Source: Zantedeschia hybrid cultivar (taxonomy: Eukaryota > Streptophyta > Magnoliopsida > Alismatales > Araceae). Taken from it: a DNA stretch of 64,000 nucleotides. The position numbers and the translations under genes were made by a program. The number at the start of each line of letters is the position of its first letter. The stretch's first letter is position 1. The stretch lies in contig JARZZO010000003.1 of the NCBI GenBank assembly GCA_030544215.1, positions 19,973,879 through 20,037,878 of the forward strand, given 5' to 3'. Positions 23,629-36,071 of this stretch are shown piece after piece. Under the pieces are notes generated by a model that worked only from the letters and a program-made list of their open reading frames with translations, had not been told where the DNA came from and ran no database searches.

Positions 23629-25195
23629 ATGGGCTTAGGCAGAAGCCAATGATTTCCAAATTCTCTAGAACCATCGTCTCTGGGACTTGTGGGGCCTATA
23701 CTCTCGAGAACATGAGGATAAAAGAGACCAGATCTCCTGTACATAGTTCAATTGAGACCCGGAGGGAATGACATATGCATGTCATCTTGCAAGAAGACTT
23801 GACTGCTATGCTTAACCCATGGCATCACCCAGTGGCAGATCCAACATTAATTTAACGGATTCTTGGAACTCCACTGAATTTTGTCAAACCTATTAGCTTA
23901 ATTTAAAACAGTCTAGTATGAGATCTCACTGACCTTGCCCATGACCTTACTGACTCAACCTAAGACTCCATATAACCTATCTCAAGAGCCCACTGACCCA
24001 ACCATATTTATAACTTAATGTCGTAATGATCTCACTGGACAAAATTTTTACGCCTGTCACTAGCATCACTAGTATTGGTCACATCTTGACACACAAAAAG
24101 TTGACAAGGTCAGCACAATGGGTAATCATGAGATGCCTATTCATTTGAGGATACTACAAGGGAAACTCGTGATGATCTCAAATCCGATAGAGGCGCTGCT
24201 CAAATAGTAGGAAATCTTCAAGGGAATTCTAAGTCCTTGTAGGTGATTTTAAAATTCATGATGATCTCTTTTCTATTTCCTCAGGCCTCTGTCCATCAGG
24301 GATCTCAACTGTGCACCGTCCATCAAGTAGAGGTCTCAATTTTGAGCCTCCATTGACACCTACCTTTTTTAATCAAATAATTGATTTACTCTTAAACTTT
24401 GCGAGTAGAAATATATGAAGGTCTATATGAAGAACCGAAAATATCATCTTGCAGTAGCTTTCTAAAATTTATCATCAAGTAATGTGGTTCCCTGTACTGT
24501 CAGTGATGACCTAATATGCACTTTGTCACCCTTCTATTAAGATTTCTATTATTTCTCTCTCTCAAAGTGAATGTTGTTTATATTTTTAGACGTCTTATTT
24601 ATTTGTAAATACCTTATTTGTTTACACATCGCTGCACATAGACCATATTTCGACACATATGTATCTTCCACATACATATTGGTATGATTATGGTTCTCCA
24701 CATACAAATGTCGATGTGCTATCTTTACATTCTCAAATTGCATTATAACGCATACCCTCCAGGCCTTGGAATACTCATTTTACACGTATAAGGATATAGG
24801 AATTTGAGGTTCGTCCTCCAATGGCTTCCTCATTCTTATTTTGATAAAACCTAGGTCATGATATATGTTTGGTGATGCAATAAGTTTGGGGATGCTTGAC
24901 TTGTTCACTTGCTTTGCTTTATCTCCATCCTTTTGCTTGACAGCTGTTAAGATTGTTATCAAATAAATAATCAAACTTCAGTGTTTGTATATTGTTCATT
25001 CTTTTATCTTGATTCTTTGTTTAAAATAAAGTAGGGAAAGGGTAACAAATTGTTTTATGGTCTTATTTTCTTTCTCTTTTCATGCTCAATATTTTTTAGG
25101 GTAACTCTAAATTGTTAATACATAACCATAATACATAGACATAAGTGCATGGTAAAACATGTATAGTGACAAGATCAAGTTATTACACTAGATAT
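23629..25195. other. Intergenic DNA without a supported gene
   Basis: AT-rich sequence with only short random frames. I see no repeat ends, RNA gene or promoter-like cluster. Confidence 0.3.
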
Positions 25196-25621
25196 TGATG
25201 TTTAGAGTAATACTTGCTGTACCTCTCCCAGTGCAGTGCTGTTGCACCGTGTGCGGGCAACCGTCCAGTTTAACATATCGGATGGCTGTAGTAGTAGTAA
25301 TTTTTTATTTTTTAAAATTTTCTAGGTTAGTTCCACAATGTCCGACACATCTTGTATAGGCCGATCTCTTATAAGATGATGCCAAAAAATCTAAAAAATA
25401 CAAAATTGAGCCTACTAAACAGTAAAAAATCCATATTCATTAGGTTTGATTTTTTATTTTTTTTTAGATCATCGGATCAGAGATCGAACTATACGGACAT
25501 GTCGAACATGATGCGGTTGATTTAAATTTTTTTTAAAAATATATCTTTTTTTGTGTCGCACCCCATGTGGTACAGTAACTTGCACCCCGTGCGGTGCAAC
25601 AAGTATTCCTCTTGATATTTA
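25196..25621. mobile_element. Mutator-type MITE (copy 3)
   Basis: The element is 25205-25612, with termini GAGTAATACTTGCTG and CAACAAGTATTCCTC. Near-duplicate flanks are TGATGTTTA (25196-25204) and TGATATTTA (25613-25621), 8 of 9. The exact right end is uncertain by one base. Same family as 23121-23619. Confidence 0.7.
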
Positions 25622-26089
25622 ACTTTCTCATTATACGGGCAAGTATTCCTCTTGATATTTAACCTTCTCATTATATGAAAAGTGTTACTGTATAAGGTTG
25701 AGTAGCAATGGTACAACATTCTCTATCATTTGAGAGGAGGCGGCATACTCTTAAGCGTAACTCTATCCTTGGATGTTAAGGCTAGTCAGAATGGCATATA
25801 TAGAGGTAAAATTGTTAGAAAAGACTATATTTCTACATGAGTTTGTCTGATCACATTTTCTAAGATTTATATATCCCGAAAGAAAATCGATAACATTATA
25901 AACTTTGGAATACATTAATGTGTTTATTATCCTAAATAAAGATGATAAAGCTGATATCCTTACACTATATTTGAAAAGTTGTGTGCCCCCTGTGCGCGGG
26001 GGGCACCGGATACATTGGGTGTGCGCCCCACGTAACCCATATAATTGCATATTTATCCTCCTTGTGTATCAAAATGCGAAGATATGTCT
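25622..26089. other. Intergenic DNA without a supported gene
   Basis: A short GC-rich patch near 25985-26030 lies in otherwise AT-rich sequence. Frames on both strands overlap and match nothing recognised. Confidence 0.3.
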
Positions 26090-26152
26090 CTCAAGGTGTC
26101 CCTTTTTTTTTTTTTAAAGGGTGGCTCAGAGGCCACGAGCCTCAAGGTGTCC
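26090..26152 (-). mobile_element. Severely 5'-truncated retroposon with 12-bp target duplication
   Basis: CTCAAGGTGTCC occurs at 26090-26101 and 26141-26152. Between them are 39 bp: a T run and about 22 bp of unique sequence. On the minus strand this is a short 3' tail plus poly(A), as expected for a LINE-mobilised SINE or LINE copy truncated almost to its tail. Confidence 0.55.
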
Positions 26153-26987
26153 TTACACTTTGTTGGAATATTCTGGAGACATCCTATCATGAAGGCAGCA
26201 CGAATACAAGTTAGTTGCTCAAAACCATCCATCCGTGTTTGGCGCAACTTCCATTTGAAAGTACTTTTGTATTTTCATTTAGTTATTTCTTATGAAAGTT
26301 ATTAGATCTTGGAAGCCGTTTAAATGGTGTTTTCTTTGAGTTTTGGCTTCTAACCAAAAGCTACAAGGGGAGCTTTGAGATTGTTATGAGAGAGTATATT
26401 TTTGTAACAAACTAAAATTAGTTATAACCTCTCTCCTTCAACTCATTCTATGTAAGAAGTGAAAGTCAAAAGTAACTTTCAAATATAGATTTTGCCAAAC
26501 ACGCCCTTAGTACAGTTAGAGGTTCAATAGCCAATGGATTCCTCCATTTAAAGATGGGGAAAGAATGCATCATTAAGCTAGGGTCTAAACTCCATAACTA
26601 ATTAATCCTTTGTTAGCAAAGCCATAGGAGGTTGATGCTTCAAGGATTGGCACAACATGGGTCCCTCACAACCAAAGTCAATAGAGGGACATGCCTCCTT
26701 CCGGGCAGCCCATTTGGATTAAGTAAACTGACCACTCATTAACTCTGGTGCTTGCCATTAGAGAAAATGCTGTGTAATGCAAAGAATGCTTATATTTTCC
26801 AAGTTGTCCTTATGTCATAGCCAAACATTTTGTGCCGAAGGTATCTAACAATTAATTACATTTCATTGATATTTTTGGAATTGGGTACCTAAGAAACGTT
26901 TCTAAGTAATTAACCCTTTAGATTAAATAACTTAGTTCTAACTTTACATTAAGTAGTTTAGTTCTAACTTTGTGTTAGACACGACCT
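26153..26987. other. Intergenic DNA without a supported gene
   Basis: No open frame, RNA gene or clear repeat boundary is supported. Confidence 0.3.
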
Positions 26988-27229
26988 ATATAATCCGAGT
27001 ATTATTTGCTGCACCCACGGCCAATGTTTTTAACATAATTTATTTAAAATTTCTTTTTGGTGTCCCCTAGACTTACATGTCTGTATAATTCAATCTCCAG
27101 TTGATGATCTCAAAAAATCTTAAAAATCATTGTTCACTGATGTTTGATTTTTCATTTTTAAGATGTTTTTTGAGTCATTAGATGAGAGATCAGATTGTAC
27201 TAATAAGTAGAACATGATGAGATCCACAA
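26988..27229. mobile_element. Partial Mutator-type MITE (left end)
   Basis: GAGTATTATTTGCTGCACCC at 26997 matches the left terminus of the MITE family. Internal words (for example TTTTTGAGTCATTAGATG and AGATTGTACT) resemble the interiors of copies 1 and 3. No matching right end was found. Confidence 0.4.
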
Positions 27230-27929
27230 GCTGCCCACCTCTTACCTTTCATGTTCTCTTTTTGATGTGACAACAAAAAAAGGGGGAAGGGTGAGTGGAG
27301 ATGTTGATGCTGAAGCTGAACATGGGACACATCGAATGGAAGCCCTTATGCAATCCCATCCTACATGATTGGTAGCACTTTGAGCAGAAGACATTGAGTG
27401 GGGGGCATCAGATGCTCTTTGCACATATCATTTCATCAGATATCAAATCCCCCTTCTATACTTTTTCCTCAAATAACTTATCATTGTTTACTTTCTTTAA
27501 CATATTTCTTGAATAGCTTACCATTGTCGTGTGCTTAAAGTTATGTAGCTCAGTGCCAATGAACAAAAAAAAGAAGGTGTAGGGTGCCCACACGCTGATG
27601 TGAGCATTCGAGTGGATGAAGTTGGGCCCATTACACGTCACTTAAACAAGGATTTTAGATTTCTCAGATATTTGATGAAAGTTTCTTTTGGGATACAGCA
27701 GGAATCCGAATGCGTCACATGATGTTTCGGACAGATTTTGCAGGATTTGCAATCTGTGCATCTTAAGCTGTTAATGCAAAGCATTTTTTAGCCTATAAGA
27801 GAACGCAATCAGACACTTCCTATTTAATTAATTTGATTTGTGGCTTTCTTTTGAGTTGCAAGGTCCAACTCTTTCTTGTCCCTTTCTACATTTTACACTA
27901 AGTGATCTTTCTCCCTTTTAACTCTTCAC
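27230..27929. other. Non-coding block X, duplicated at 42960-43260 and 46520-46830
   Basis: Clear similarity to two separated parts of the right half of the window. Examples are GGGGCATC-GATGCTCTGTGCACA-type sequence (27398-27425 against 43157-43182) and ATTTGATGAAA...CATGATGTTT (27670-27730 against 46575-46630). The separation in the second copy is explained by a copia remnant. No conserved open frame was found, so the block may be flanking DNA of the GDU duplication unit. Confidence 0.6.
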
Positions 27930-28684
27930 TAGGGTTGCAAATGGGTCAAAGTGAATTGGAGGATACCCTCATTCACATTCGACCTGTTGCGAATTGGGGG
28001 AACAAACTTTTGATCTAAATCTTCCCACATATTAGATTAGATCAGTTATATATTTTTTCCTCACCGTGGCACATGAATTAGATCGGGAGTCATTATGATC
28101 CACATGCAACCCACTTTACCACCGATCGCAATAGGTGCTGTTTAGAGTGGGTTCTATCGTAGGTGTTAAAATATTAAAAATTAATATTTAGATGACTAAA
28201 ATCTATATGCAATAACAAACATATATTGTACCTAACCTATGTATATTTTTTAACACAAAGAATCATATTATGTACATATTAAAATCTTAGGTCTTTAGTT
28301 AAGCCACACTGAAATAACCTCTTCGATCAAAATTATAAAGTAATTAGAAAGTTACAACTCATTTAAATTCACTCTAAATTTATACCTAATTTACATTTAT
28401 CCCGAATAAGATATTTGGTACATCAAAGGAATATGGATCAAGTGGGACTCATCATCATGAATATAATGTTAAATAATTTAAAACTAATTTTCTTATAATA
28501 TGCGGATGTGAGCGGATACCTGAGAATATATGCGGATTTGTACTTGTAAGATCCAATTCAATCCATAATGACTTACAGTTCGGAGTAGAATGCGGTGGTA
28601 AATTAGTTTGAGCTCATTCCATAATCCGATCCATGAAAAGTGTAAGTGAATATTTTTAGATCCACTTTCAGCCCTATTCTTCGC
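27922..28684. mobile_element. hAT-like MITE with 8-bp target duplication
   Basis: The element is 27930-28676 (747 bp). It starts TAGGGTTGCAAATGG and ends CCACTTTCAGCCCTA, which are inverted repeats of the common plant TAGGG type. Flanks CTCTTCAC (27922-27929) and TTCTTCGC (28677-28684) match at 6 of 8. The paralogous block at 46800-46850 reads straight through the left flank without the element, supporting insertion there. Confidence 0.6.
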
Positions 28685-28754
28685 CCACCTTTACTTTTTT
28701 CCATTGATTAAACTATTATCTCAGATGAAATCCCAACACCGCATTTTTGGGATT

Positions 28755-28934
28755 TCATTTTGGTATCAGAGCGTCGATCTTGATCTTGACCTCTTTCGCC
28801 TCTCCTTTCATTTCCACGGTCCATGGTGGCCGTGAGGGAGAGTGTTGGCTGTTAGCCCATGATGGTCTGGGACAATTAGTCCTATATCGGTTTCTAAATT
28901 ATGGTTCCAGTGCATATAACTCTCTGCCTCTGAA
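28755..28934 (+). mobile_element. Possible TRIM remnant (primer site, short interior, LTR start)
   Basis: TTGGTATCAGAGC (28761-28773) is a tRNA-iMet primer-binding sequence. About 75 bp further, the purine tract GTGAGGGAGAG (28837-28847) is followed by TGTTGGCTGTTAG, a plausible 3' LTR start. The expected 5' LTR was not confirmed. The 3' LTR seems interrupted by the TRIM at 28935-29246. Confidence 0.35.
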
Positions 28935-29246
28935 TTTTACAAACCACAAAACCCAGGTGTTGAGTTTGAAGGGGCCCAAGATCGTAAGCTCTAGCCACAA
29001 CTGAAATTAATCGATGTAAGACTATTATATAGCCGCTCCAACACTCCCCCTCAAAGCTAAGATGGGCCGTGAAAATTAAATAACAGAAGGTGGCGCAAAT
29101 TAGAAGATAAAGTTGGGTCAAGCCCTACTCTGATACCATCTTACAAACCATAAAATCTCGGTGTTGAGTTTGAACGGCTCAAAATCATAAACACTGGCCA
29201 CAATTAAAATTAATCGATGTAACCTTATTATATAGCCGCTCCAACA
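28935..29246 (-). mobile_element. TRIM retrotransposon (family T, minus orientation)
   Basis: Two direct repeats of about 108 bp (28935-29043 and 29139-29246) enclose a 95-bp interior. Read on the minus strand: LTR starting TGTTGGAGCGGCTATATAAT, primer site TGGTATCAGAG (29128-29138), interior, polypurine tract GAGGGGGAG (29044-29052), LTR. There is no coding capacity, typical of terminal-repeat retrotransposons in miniature. The LTRs match those at 60575-60872. Target duplications were not found here. Confidence 0.8.
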
Positions 29247-29944
29247 ATCTTTCAAATTTTCATTTCTTTAGTCTTAAGTGTCTTGTCACTTGACAGATGC
29301 CTAAAGTTACCCATTTACCACCATATGACCTCAGACCTTTGGACTTCATGCCTTTTACTTGTCTTTGGCTATTAAGAGCTTGTTACCCACGCTTAAAAAT
29401 GTCCACTTACATACACCTTATGTCCACTTACATATCCTTCTTTAGCAATCTTCCTTATCGTAAAACCTTTTCCAAAGGCTTATATTTTTATAACTTTGTG
29501 TTCTCATTGTTCTCCTTGGTACCTTTTCCACCCAATGGCTGAAAGTTGAAACCCATCGAATGCTGCCACTATTTGGAAAGTGCTGCAATTATGTATTCTA
29601 GCCATGGTGGGCTACGATCTAATGCATGTGAGGGACCATCTCCCTCTTTTAAGTTACCTTACGTAGCTTCATGTTAACTTTCTACGTCAGCTACCATAAG
29701 AGGACTTTGTTAATTAAGTTATCGTTCTGCTTTCTCCACTAAGAAAAGAATGATGTGGGATAGAAGTTTCTCGGATTGCTCGGGGTATCGGATCTTCTCT
29801 TGGGATCAAACTCTTTGGACCTCTTTTTCTACAATCCCATAAGCATGAAGTGTTGATAAATTTAGCCCTTCTGTACATTATTTAAGTAAATAACTTTTTT
29901 ATTCTTAGCCTCGTAAGAGTAGTGATACATTAAGGCGTGTAAAT
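29247..29944. other. Block X continued
   Basis: 29410-29470 resembles 47030-47080 (TTCTTTAGC-ATCTTCC). 29735-29790 resembles 58510-58560 (TCTCCACTAAG-AAAG). The second copies lie on either side of the copia element at 49683-58476, so this is the pre-insertion arrangement. No coding frame is supported. Confidence 0.5.
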
Positions 29945-30824
29945 TGTTGGAAATTTAAATAGAAATTCACTTATTAAAGTCTAAATAAACCACTAAGAGA
30001 TGAAATAAAGATTTTTTATAAAATCATCTAGACAAAAGCAAGATCCAAAGTAAAAATAAGAACAAAACATTCAGGGTTATGCAACAAAAAGTAAATAAAA
30101 TTGAGTTAAAAAATTTAGCCAAACCTTTTCCGAAGAAAACTCTCCTTAGAGTAGATATCACCCCTGTTATACCAGTGCGATGAATTTCCACGATCTTCCC
30201 CCAAGATAGAACGACTATAACGATCCGATCGCACCGCATAGATTGCACCTCAAAGGCGACCTCACAAAATCTCCCTTCTTGTTCTCGTTCACAGAGAGAA
30301 AGAAGAAGAAGAGCAAAACATAGAAGAGAGACATGAAGCAAAAGCACTCAGAGTAGTAGAGTCCGACCACAGAGATTGATATATATGTTCTCCTTCCTCC
30401 TGTGTGCATCGTTACACGAAGGGACGCGTCCGAGAAGAATGGGCATGCTCCCATCCTCAAAGTCTCTAAAAAAAGACCGGGTCAAATAGGACTCTAAACT
30501 TCCATGAACTAAATAGAGATCAAGTCAAATGGGACTCTAAACTCCCACGAATCAAAAAGATTGGCCCAACTCGTGCGTGGCTCCGACTCTGACCCGGCCC
30601 AACACGCGCCCGTGCTCGGGCGTGCACACGTGCGTGTGTGTGTGTTGTAGCATAGCTTCCTCTAGTTCTCTAGAACAAATTACTAGGAAGTCTAATACGT
30701 GATAAACTGACATATTCTCTTTTAGTTTTATGATATAGGACTAACGTTCCTATACTAAATTGAAAACAAACATACACATGAAAATATTGAATTCTCCTGA
30801 ACTCCCTACCCATCTTTTTTAACG
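29945..30824 (-). repeat. 3' LTR of copia II
   Basis: Plus-strand start TGTTGGAAATTTAAA, shared with 36889. The two LTRs are alignable throughout but differ by many substitutions and small indels. The terminus at 30821-30824 reads AACG where the other LTR reads AACA. Confidence 0.75.
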
Positions 30825-31559
30825 TTCCCCATAAATTTTATGTTTGAATGTAGGAGAAACAAATAAGAAGGCTAACATATCATGCTTTCAACAAATGTAC
30901 CTTTTCAGTTTGAACCTTAACTTGAGTTAATCAATTTATACCCCTACAGAATTGAGGTAAACTAAGTCTAAAACCTGATTCTTAAATGAAAAGGTGATGA
31001 ATGGAAAAAACATGATATAGATTTTTTGTTGTAAGCTTCGGGGTTGATGCTTTTATGGCCATGCATCTTTATCTTGATTCGTGAGTGTTTTTAAGAATGA
31101 ACTACATTCTTGTTACTGTGGCTTCATAGTCATAATCACATAGGTTGGCCTCTCTAAGGATGCACTGCTAACATCTTGCCTTAATAGGCTTGAATCCATT
31201 TATAATTTAAGAACTCTTTCTTGACTTGCAGTTCAGACACTTAGAATAGATCACATGGGATAGATCCAGATACATAAGTATCAAATTTTCTTTTTAATGT
31301 CACTTTATTCTCCCTACAATGTGTTATTACCACATCGAAACTACTTTGTGGGATCTCCACTTAGGTAGGTTGGGTTTCCACCACTGTAGACTCTCAGTCC
31401 CATCCCTATTCTAGATCTCTGGACTTGCTTTCTATCATGTCCCTTTGTGAGTAAATCTGTTGTATTGTCTTTAATACCAATAAAGTCAATAGCTATCACT
31501 CCGTGAGTACAAGCTCCATTACATATTTCAATCTGACTTGGACATGTTTCCTTTATTTT

Positions 31560-32152
31560 TTGTTGTACTTTGAACTTCTGATAATTGCAATTGTGGTCAT
31601 ATTATCATAATATATAGAGATCACAGGAATTGGCTTACTCATTAAAGGAAGCCCAGAAAAAAGACGTCTTATCCATTTAGCCTCTATTCTCGTTGTATCT
31701 AAAGCACACAGTTTAGTCTTAAAAGTAGACCGAGATAGAATAGTCTATTTTGCAGACCTCCAGGCGACTGCACTGCCACCTAGGGTAAAAACATACCCTG
31801 TAACATTATTACTCCCTGAGTCTTAGGCTATCCAACTTGCATCACTATACTCTTCTAATATAGCAGGAAATCTTCCATAATGCAAGCCCAACAAAATTGT
31901 TCCTTTAAGATACCTTAGTACCCTATCCAAGCCTTCCTAGTGAATACATTCAGGACAACTAGTGTATCTACTAAGTCTTGTCAGTGAATATGAAATATCT
32001 GGTCTAGTGCAATTTGCAAGATACATCAAGCTTCCTATGATTTGAGAATATTTGAGTTGAGACACAGAAACACCACTCTTATTCTTAAATAATGTAGATG
32101 GTTCATATGGAGTGCACATAGATTTACAAGTTTGATAGTTAAAAATTTTCAA
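31560..32152 (-). pseudogene. Copia II RNase H and end of RT, broken
   Basis: The minus-strand translation at 31937-32152 gives a conserved copia segment: YSQIIGSLMYLANCTRPDIS followed by Y. Downstream frames show LHYGRF, an S-D-A-S-W motif of copia RNase H, GYVF, and STFKTKLCALDTTRIEAKW. In-frame stops fall within and after the D-A-S-W region. The segment corresponds to the C-terminal third of copia pol. Confidence 0.7.
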
Positions 32153-32648
32153 GACTTCTCAACAAAGTGAAATGAGAAATTGCTATTCCTTCAGCTGATC
32201 GAATCAACGTAAGGCCTAAAATCACATTAGTAACTCCCATATCTTTCATCTCAAACATATTGTTTAAGGAGGACTTTGTCTCATTCACAATCCTAATAGA
32301 ATTACCAAATAACATTATATCATCTACGTACATGCATAAATCAATGTACAAATCACCTTTAACCTTTGAACATATACACTTATCAAATTCATTGACAAAA
32401 AAGCTAAAAGATAAGATGACCTTTGCAAATTTCTCATGCCATTGCTTGAGAACTTGTTTCAATCCATATAAAGACTTAGCAAGCCTACAAACTTTCTTTT
32501 TATTACCAAATGCCACAAATAATTTAGGTTGATCTATATATATCTCTTCTTCTAGATCACCATTCAAAAAAATAGTCTTAACATCTATTTGATAGATGAT
32601 GAGATCATACACAGAGGCCAAAGCTAAAAGCACTCTGATTGTGGTCAT
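32139..32648 (-). pseudogene. Copia II reverse transcriptase fragment
   Basis: A 169-residue open fragment with copia RT landmarks in order: IYQIDVKTIFLNGDLEEEIY, KSLYGLKQ, and the catalytic MYVDDIML, then a degenerate DMG-LG segment. The upstream finger region is broken in other frames (32650-32950). No complete RT can be made. Confidence 0.85.
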
Positions 32649-33689
32649 TTTAGTAACTGGAGAGTAGGTATCAAAGTTTCCTCCTTTTATTTGAACCTTT
32701 TGGCAACCAATCTGACTTTGTACTTCTCTATAGTTCCATCTGATTTCAATTTTTTTCTTAAAGATCTACTTGCATTTAATAATAGTAGAACCTAGAGGAA
32801 GATTAACTAATTCTCATGTGCCCTTAGAAAGAATAGAATCCATTTCATTTTTAATGGTTTCCTTTCAATGCATTGCTTCTGGAGAAACTATAGCACCCCG
32901 ATATGAGAGAGGATCACCCTTGTTTGATAAGTGATAAAATCACTTCTCAAAATTCTTGGCAATTCTTAGTCTCTTACTCCTTCTAGGTTCAACTATATCC
33001 TCTTGATTAGAAGAATCAGAATAAGAACAAGATGTATTTTTTCGCACATTTGACAACTTTTTCACATGATTTGGAATAGTCCTAGATGCGTAAGGAATAT
33101 CTTCAAAAGAAATATGATGAGATAACCTGTTTTCATGCGAAAGACATCTTCATAGAATGTAGCATCACGAAATTCAACTATGGAGTTAACAACTATGCAT
33201 AACTATTAACCTCATAGCCAATGTAGATTGTATCAACTGTCTTAGGATCTAACTTTTTTCCTTTTGTGTTTAAGAATTAGTACGTTAGCAAGGCACCCCC
33301 ATAATCTAAGGTACTTTAAGCTGGATTTTCTATTTCTCTGAAGCTCATCTAGACTGCTCTCTTTGTATTTCAGGAGAGCTTTATTCAGAATATGAGAAGT
33401 TGTATTCAAAACTTCCCTCTAGATATAATTAAGTAGTTTAGAACTTTGTAGGGGAGAGTTGACTATGTCTATAAACATTTTATTTTTTCGTTCAACTATC
33501 CCATTACATTGAGGTGAGTATGATGCCATAGCTTCATGGATAATGCCTTGCTTTTACCATTATTCTATAAATTGATTAGAAGTGTACTCCCCTCCTCTAT
33601 CAGACCTTATCCTTTTTAGAACTTTATATGTTTGTATCTTTACTTTATTCTTAAAGATAATAAACTTTATCAAAGCTTCATCTTTAGAC

Positions 33690-33926
33690 TTAAGCAAACA
33701 CACAATAGTATTTACTAGTGTCATCTATAAAGATGATAAAATATTTTTTATGATCCCAAGTTTGCACTTCATCAAACTTATAGATATCAGTGTGAATTGG
33801 ATCTAAAATTTCAGAATCTCTTACAACAAGATTAAAAGGTTTCCTTGGTTGTTTTGCTTGCAAACAAATATCACATTTTATAGTTTTATCAATAGTATGC
33901 TCATGAATCATTTTTAAATTCATCAT
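33690..33926 (-). pseudogene. Copia II integrase N-terminal fragment
   Basis: The translation includes CDICLQAKQPRKPF, the CxxC half of the HHCC zinc-binding domain. It is followed by HTDIYKF, where copia integrases have HxDxxG with the first catalytic Asp, and FIIFIDDTSKYYCVF, the conserved strand after it. The preceding H-H half (LWHG region) is read in pieces across 33930-33990. The remaining core domain is scattered over 33290-33690 with stops. Confidence 0.75.
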
Positions 33927-34221
33927 TCATTCTAAAGAATTGAAATTAACCTAACCTAGTCATCCATGCCACAAAGTAGATGATTTCACAACATTAATAG
34001 AATACGAAGTTGAATAAGAAGAACTAACATTCACTTCTTTATTCATAATATATTCAACATGAATCTTAAACAAACCATCAGACAAGTATCATTTCCTAAT
34101 AAAAGTCCCTAAATAAAGAAGCACAACTTTATCACATTTCAAGTTTATTTCGTAACATTGCTTTACTAGTTCAGGACCACTCAAGATATTCGTCTGAATA
34201 GTAGGGATATGATGCACTACA

Positions 34222-35332
34222 TGTAGAGAAAGAACACGTCGAAGAAAGCTTCAGGTTCACACGGCCTATCTCTTGTTAGTCTTAGGTGGCCTACAAGCCA
34301 ATCGTACTATGTGTAATTGCGTTCATTTATTGATAAAATGACATTATTTTATTATGTGTAATTCGTTTTAGTATCGTTTCATAAGGAAGTCCATGAATAT
34401 GTGCAATAGTGATCAGATTATGATGATATCATACTAATGAGACTGATTACTTATACACACATGTTTTTAATTGTTCATAGTCAGAGGATGTCTAAGAAGG
34501 AGGTCAGATATCTAGTTAGATTAGTAGAAATTACTCATACTCATATGATGAGGATGACTGATCTCATAATCATTTATATGGAGACACTAAGGCAAATATG
34601 TAGGTACTTACTAGAGAATGAGTTCGCTGAATTACTCTGATTGAATCACTAGATGGTAATGTACCTAACTGTCAACTAGTTTGATTCAATTTTCGTAGTT
34701 GCGTAGATGGTCCTCGGGCCTGAGATGTCAAGGACACCTTGTCGGTAGACTTCTGTGCTTTGACCTTGATTTAAGGATCTCTAAACACAAGATTCCAAAT
34801 AGCCAAGGATCGGGTACAATGGAATATCGTCGAAGGGAATTGAGTGTTCAACATAAGATCATCCACTCTTGATATTTAGAGAAAGAATGCTCTAGGAAGG
34901 ATGTGTACGAGTCCCTAGCCAAGGCGGTCAATAATATTCATAAAGGAGTTTTTTGATATTATATGACTGCATCCAATTCAAGTGAGTCAATCGGTTAGGG
35001 TTTGACAATATACCACGCGATAAATATCGACGGAAATGTTCTATGAGTAAGTTACTTAACCCCAATACCTTCTGGGTTCACACGGTGTTGTTTGACACCC
35101 AATGTGATTGGAGGCCCAACCGAATTACATATGCGACATTACTTCAGTTGATTAATTAGTTAATATGTGATATTGATTAATTAATTAAGTCGGTAAATAG
35201 TTACTGGGCTTAGTGTGCCATTAACTGGAGTGAGATCTAGGCCTAAAGAGTCACACGTAAAAGATTCTTTGCGGCGGGTCGAGAATCGCATTAATATTAG
35301 GTCGAGGATTTTAGTGAAAATTTTCAAGAGGA

Positions 35333-35378
<46 letters not shown>

Positions 35379-35799
35379 AAGAGGGCTGCCCTGGACATGC
35401 ACAGGGCAGCTCTAGCCGTCCCGCTCTGTCTCTCCTCTCTCTCTGGCGCTAGGAGGGGTGCCCCCTTCGGCGCTCCATCTCACCTTCGTCTCCGACTCCC
35501 GATTGTCGGGAAATTGTCTGCATGTCGTAGAGATCGTTGTGGAGAATGGCATCATCTGTGAGCGCTACTGTGAGCGAAGAACTGGGGGAGATCCGTCTCG
35601 ACATGGATCGCGTGGATATCACTGGAGGTCGGGCATCTACACGGCTGGCGGCATCACTCCGTCGAAACCGATTGGTTGCATATTTGAATCCGCAAAAGCT
35701 GATAACTGATTACCGCTTTCATGTTTTTGTTCTTCAAAACGGACCGGGGTCGCTGTAGATTAAAATTATTTTGTTTTCGCTGTGTTTGCGATCACATCA
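34222..35799 (+). mobile_element. Unidentified LTR-like insertion inside copia II
   Basis: Copia II protease sequence stops at about 35800, and the sequence leading to integrase resumes left of about 34222. The intervening 1578 bp starts TGTAGAGAAAG, ends GCGATCACATCA and has a TA microsatellite (35334-35374) followed by CT-rich sequence, as in a TATA plus leader. No domain is encoded. Flanks CTACA and CCGAG do not match, so either the ends are misjudged or the duplication was lost. Confidence 0.45.
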
Positions 35800-36009
35800 C
35801 CGAGATCCTTGCATCCCTAACACCTTGGAAGTGGATGAATTTTTCATGGTCACAGAGTGACCATGAGAAGCCTGATAAGACACAAAATTGGACTTGTCAG
35901 TACATACATGCACACCAGTGTCTACTATTCGTCTATTTGGTTCATAAATAGAGAAAATTTGAGGGTTAACAGATACATACAGTCTGCTGGAGCTAGCACC
36001 ATCAGTCAT
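35797..36009 (-). pseudogene. Copia II protease fragment
   Basis: The frame contains RRIVDTGVHVCTDKSNF, in which VDTG corresponds to the D-S/T-G active site of the copia aspartic protease. It ends at the LTR-like insertion near 35800. Gag lies immediately upstream on the minus strand. Confidence 0.75.
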
Positions 36010-36071
36010 TATATTGACTTGCGGAGTAGAAGTAGAAGCATGCTTTTCATCCTTCTTTGCTTTCTTTTAAG

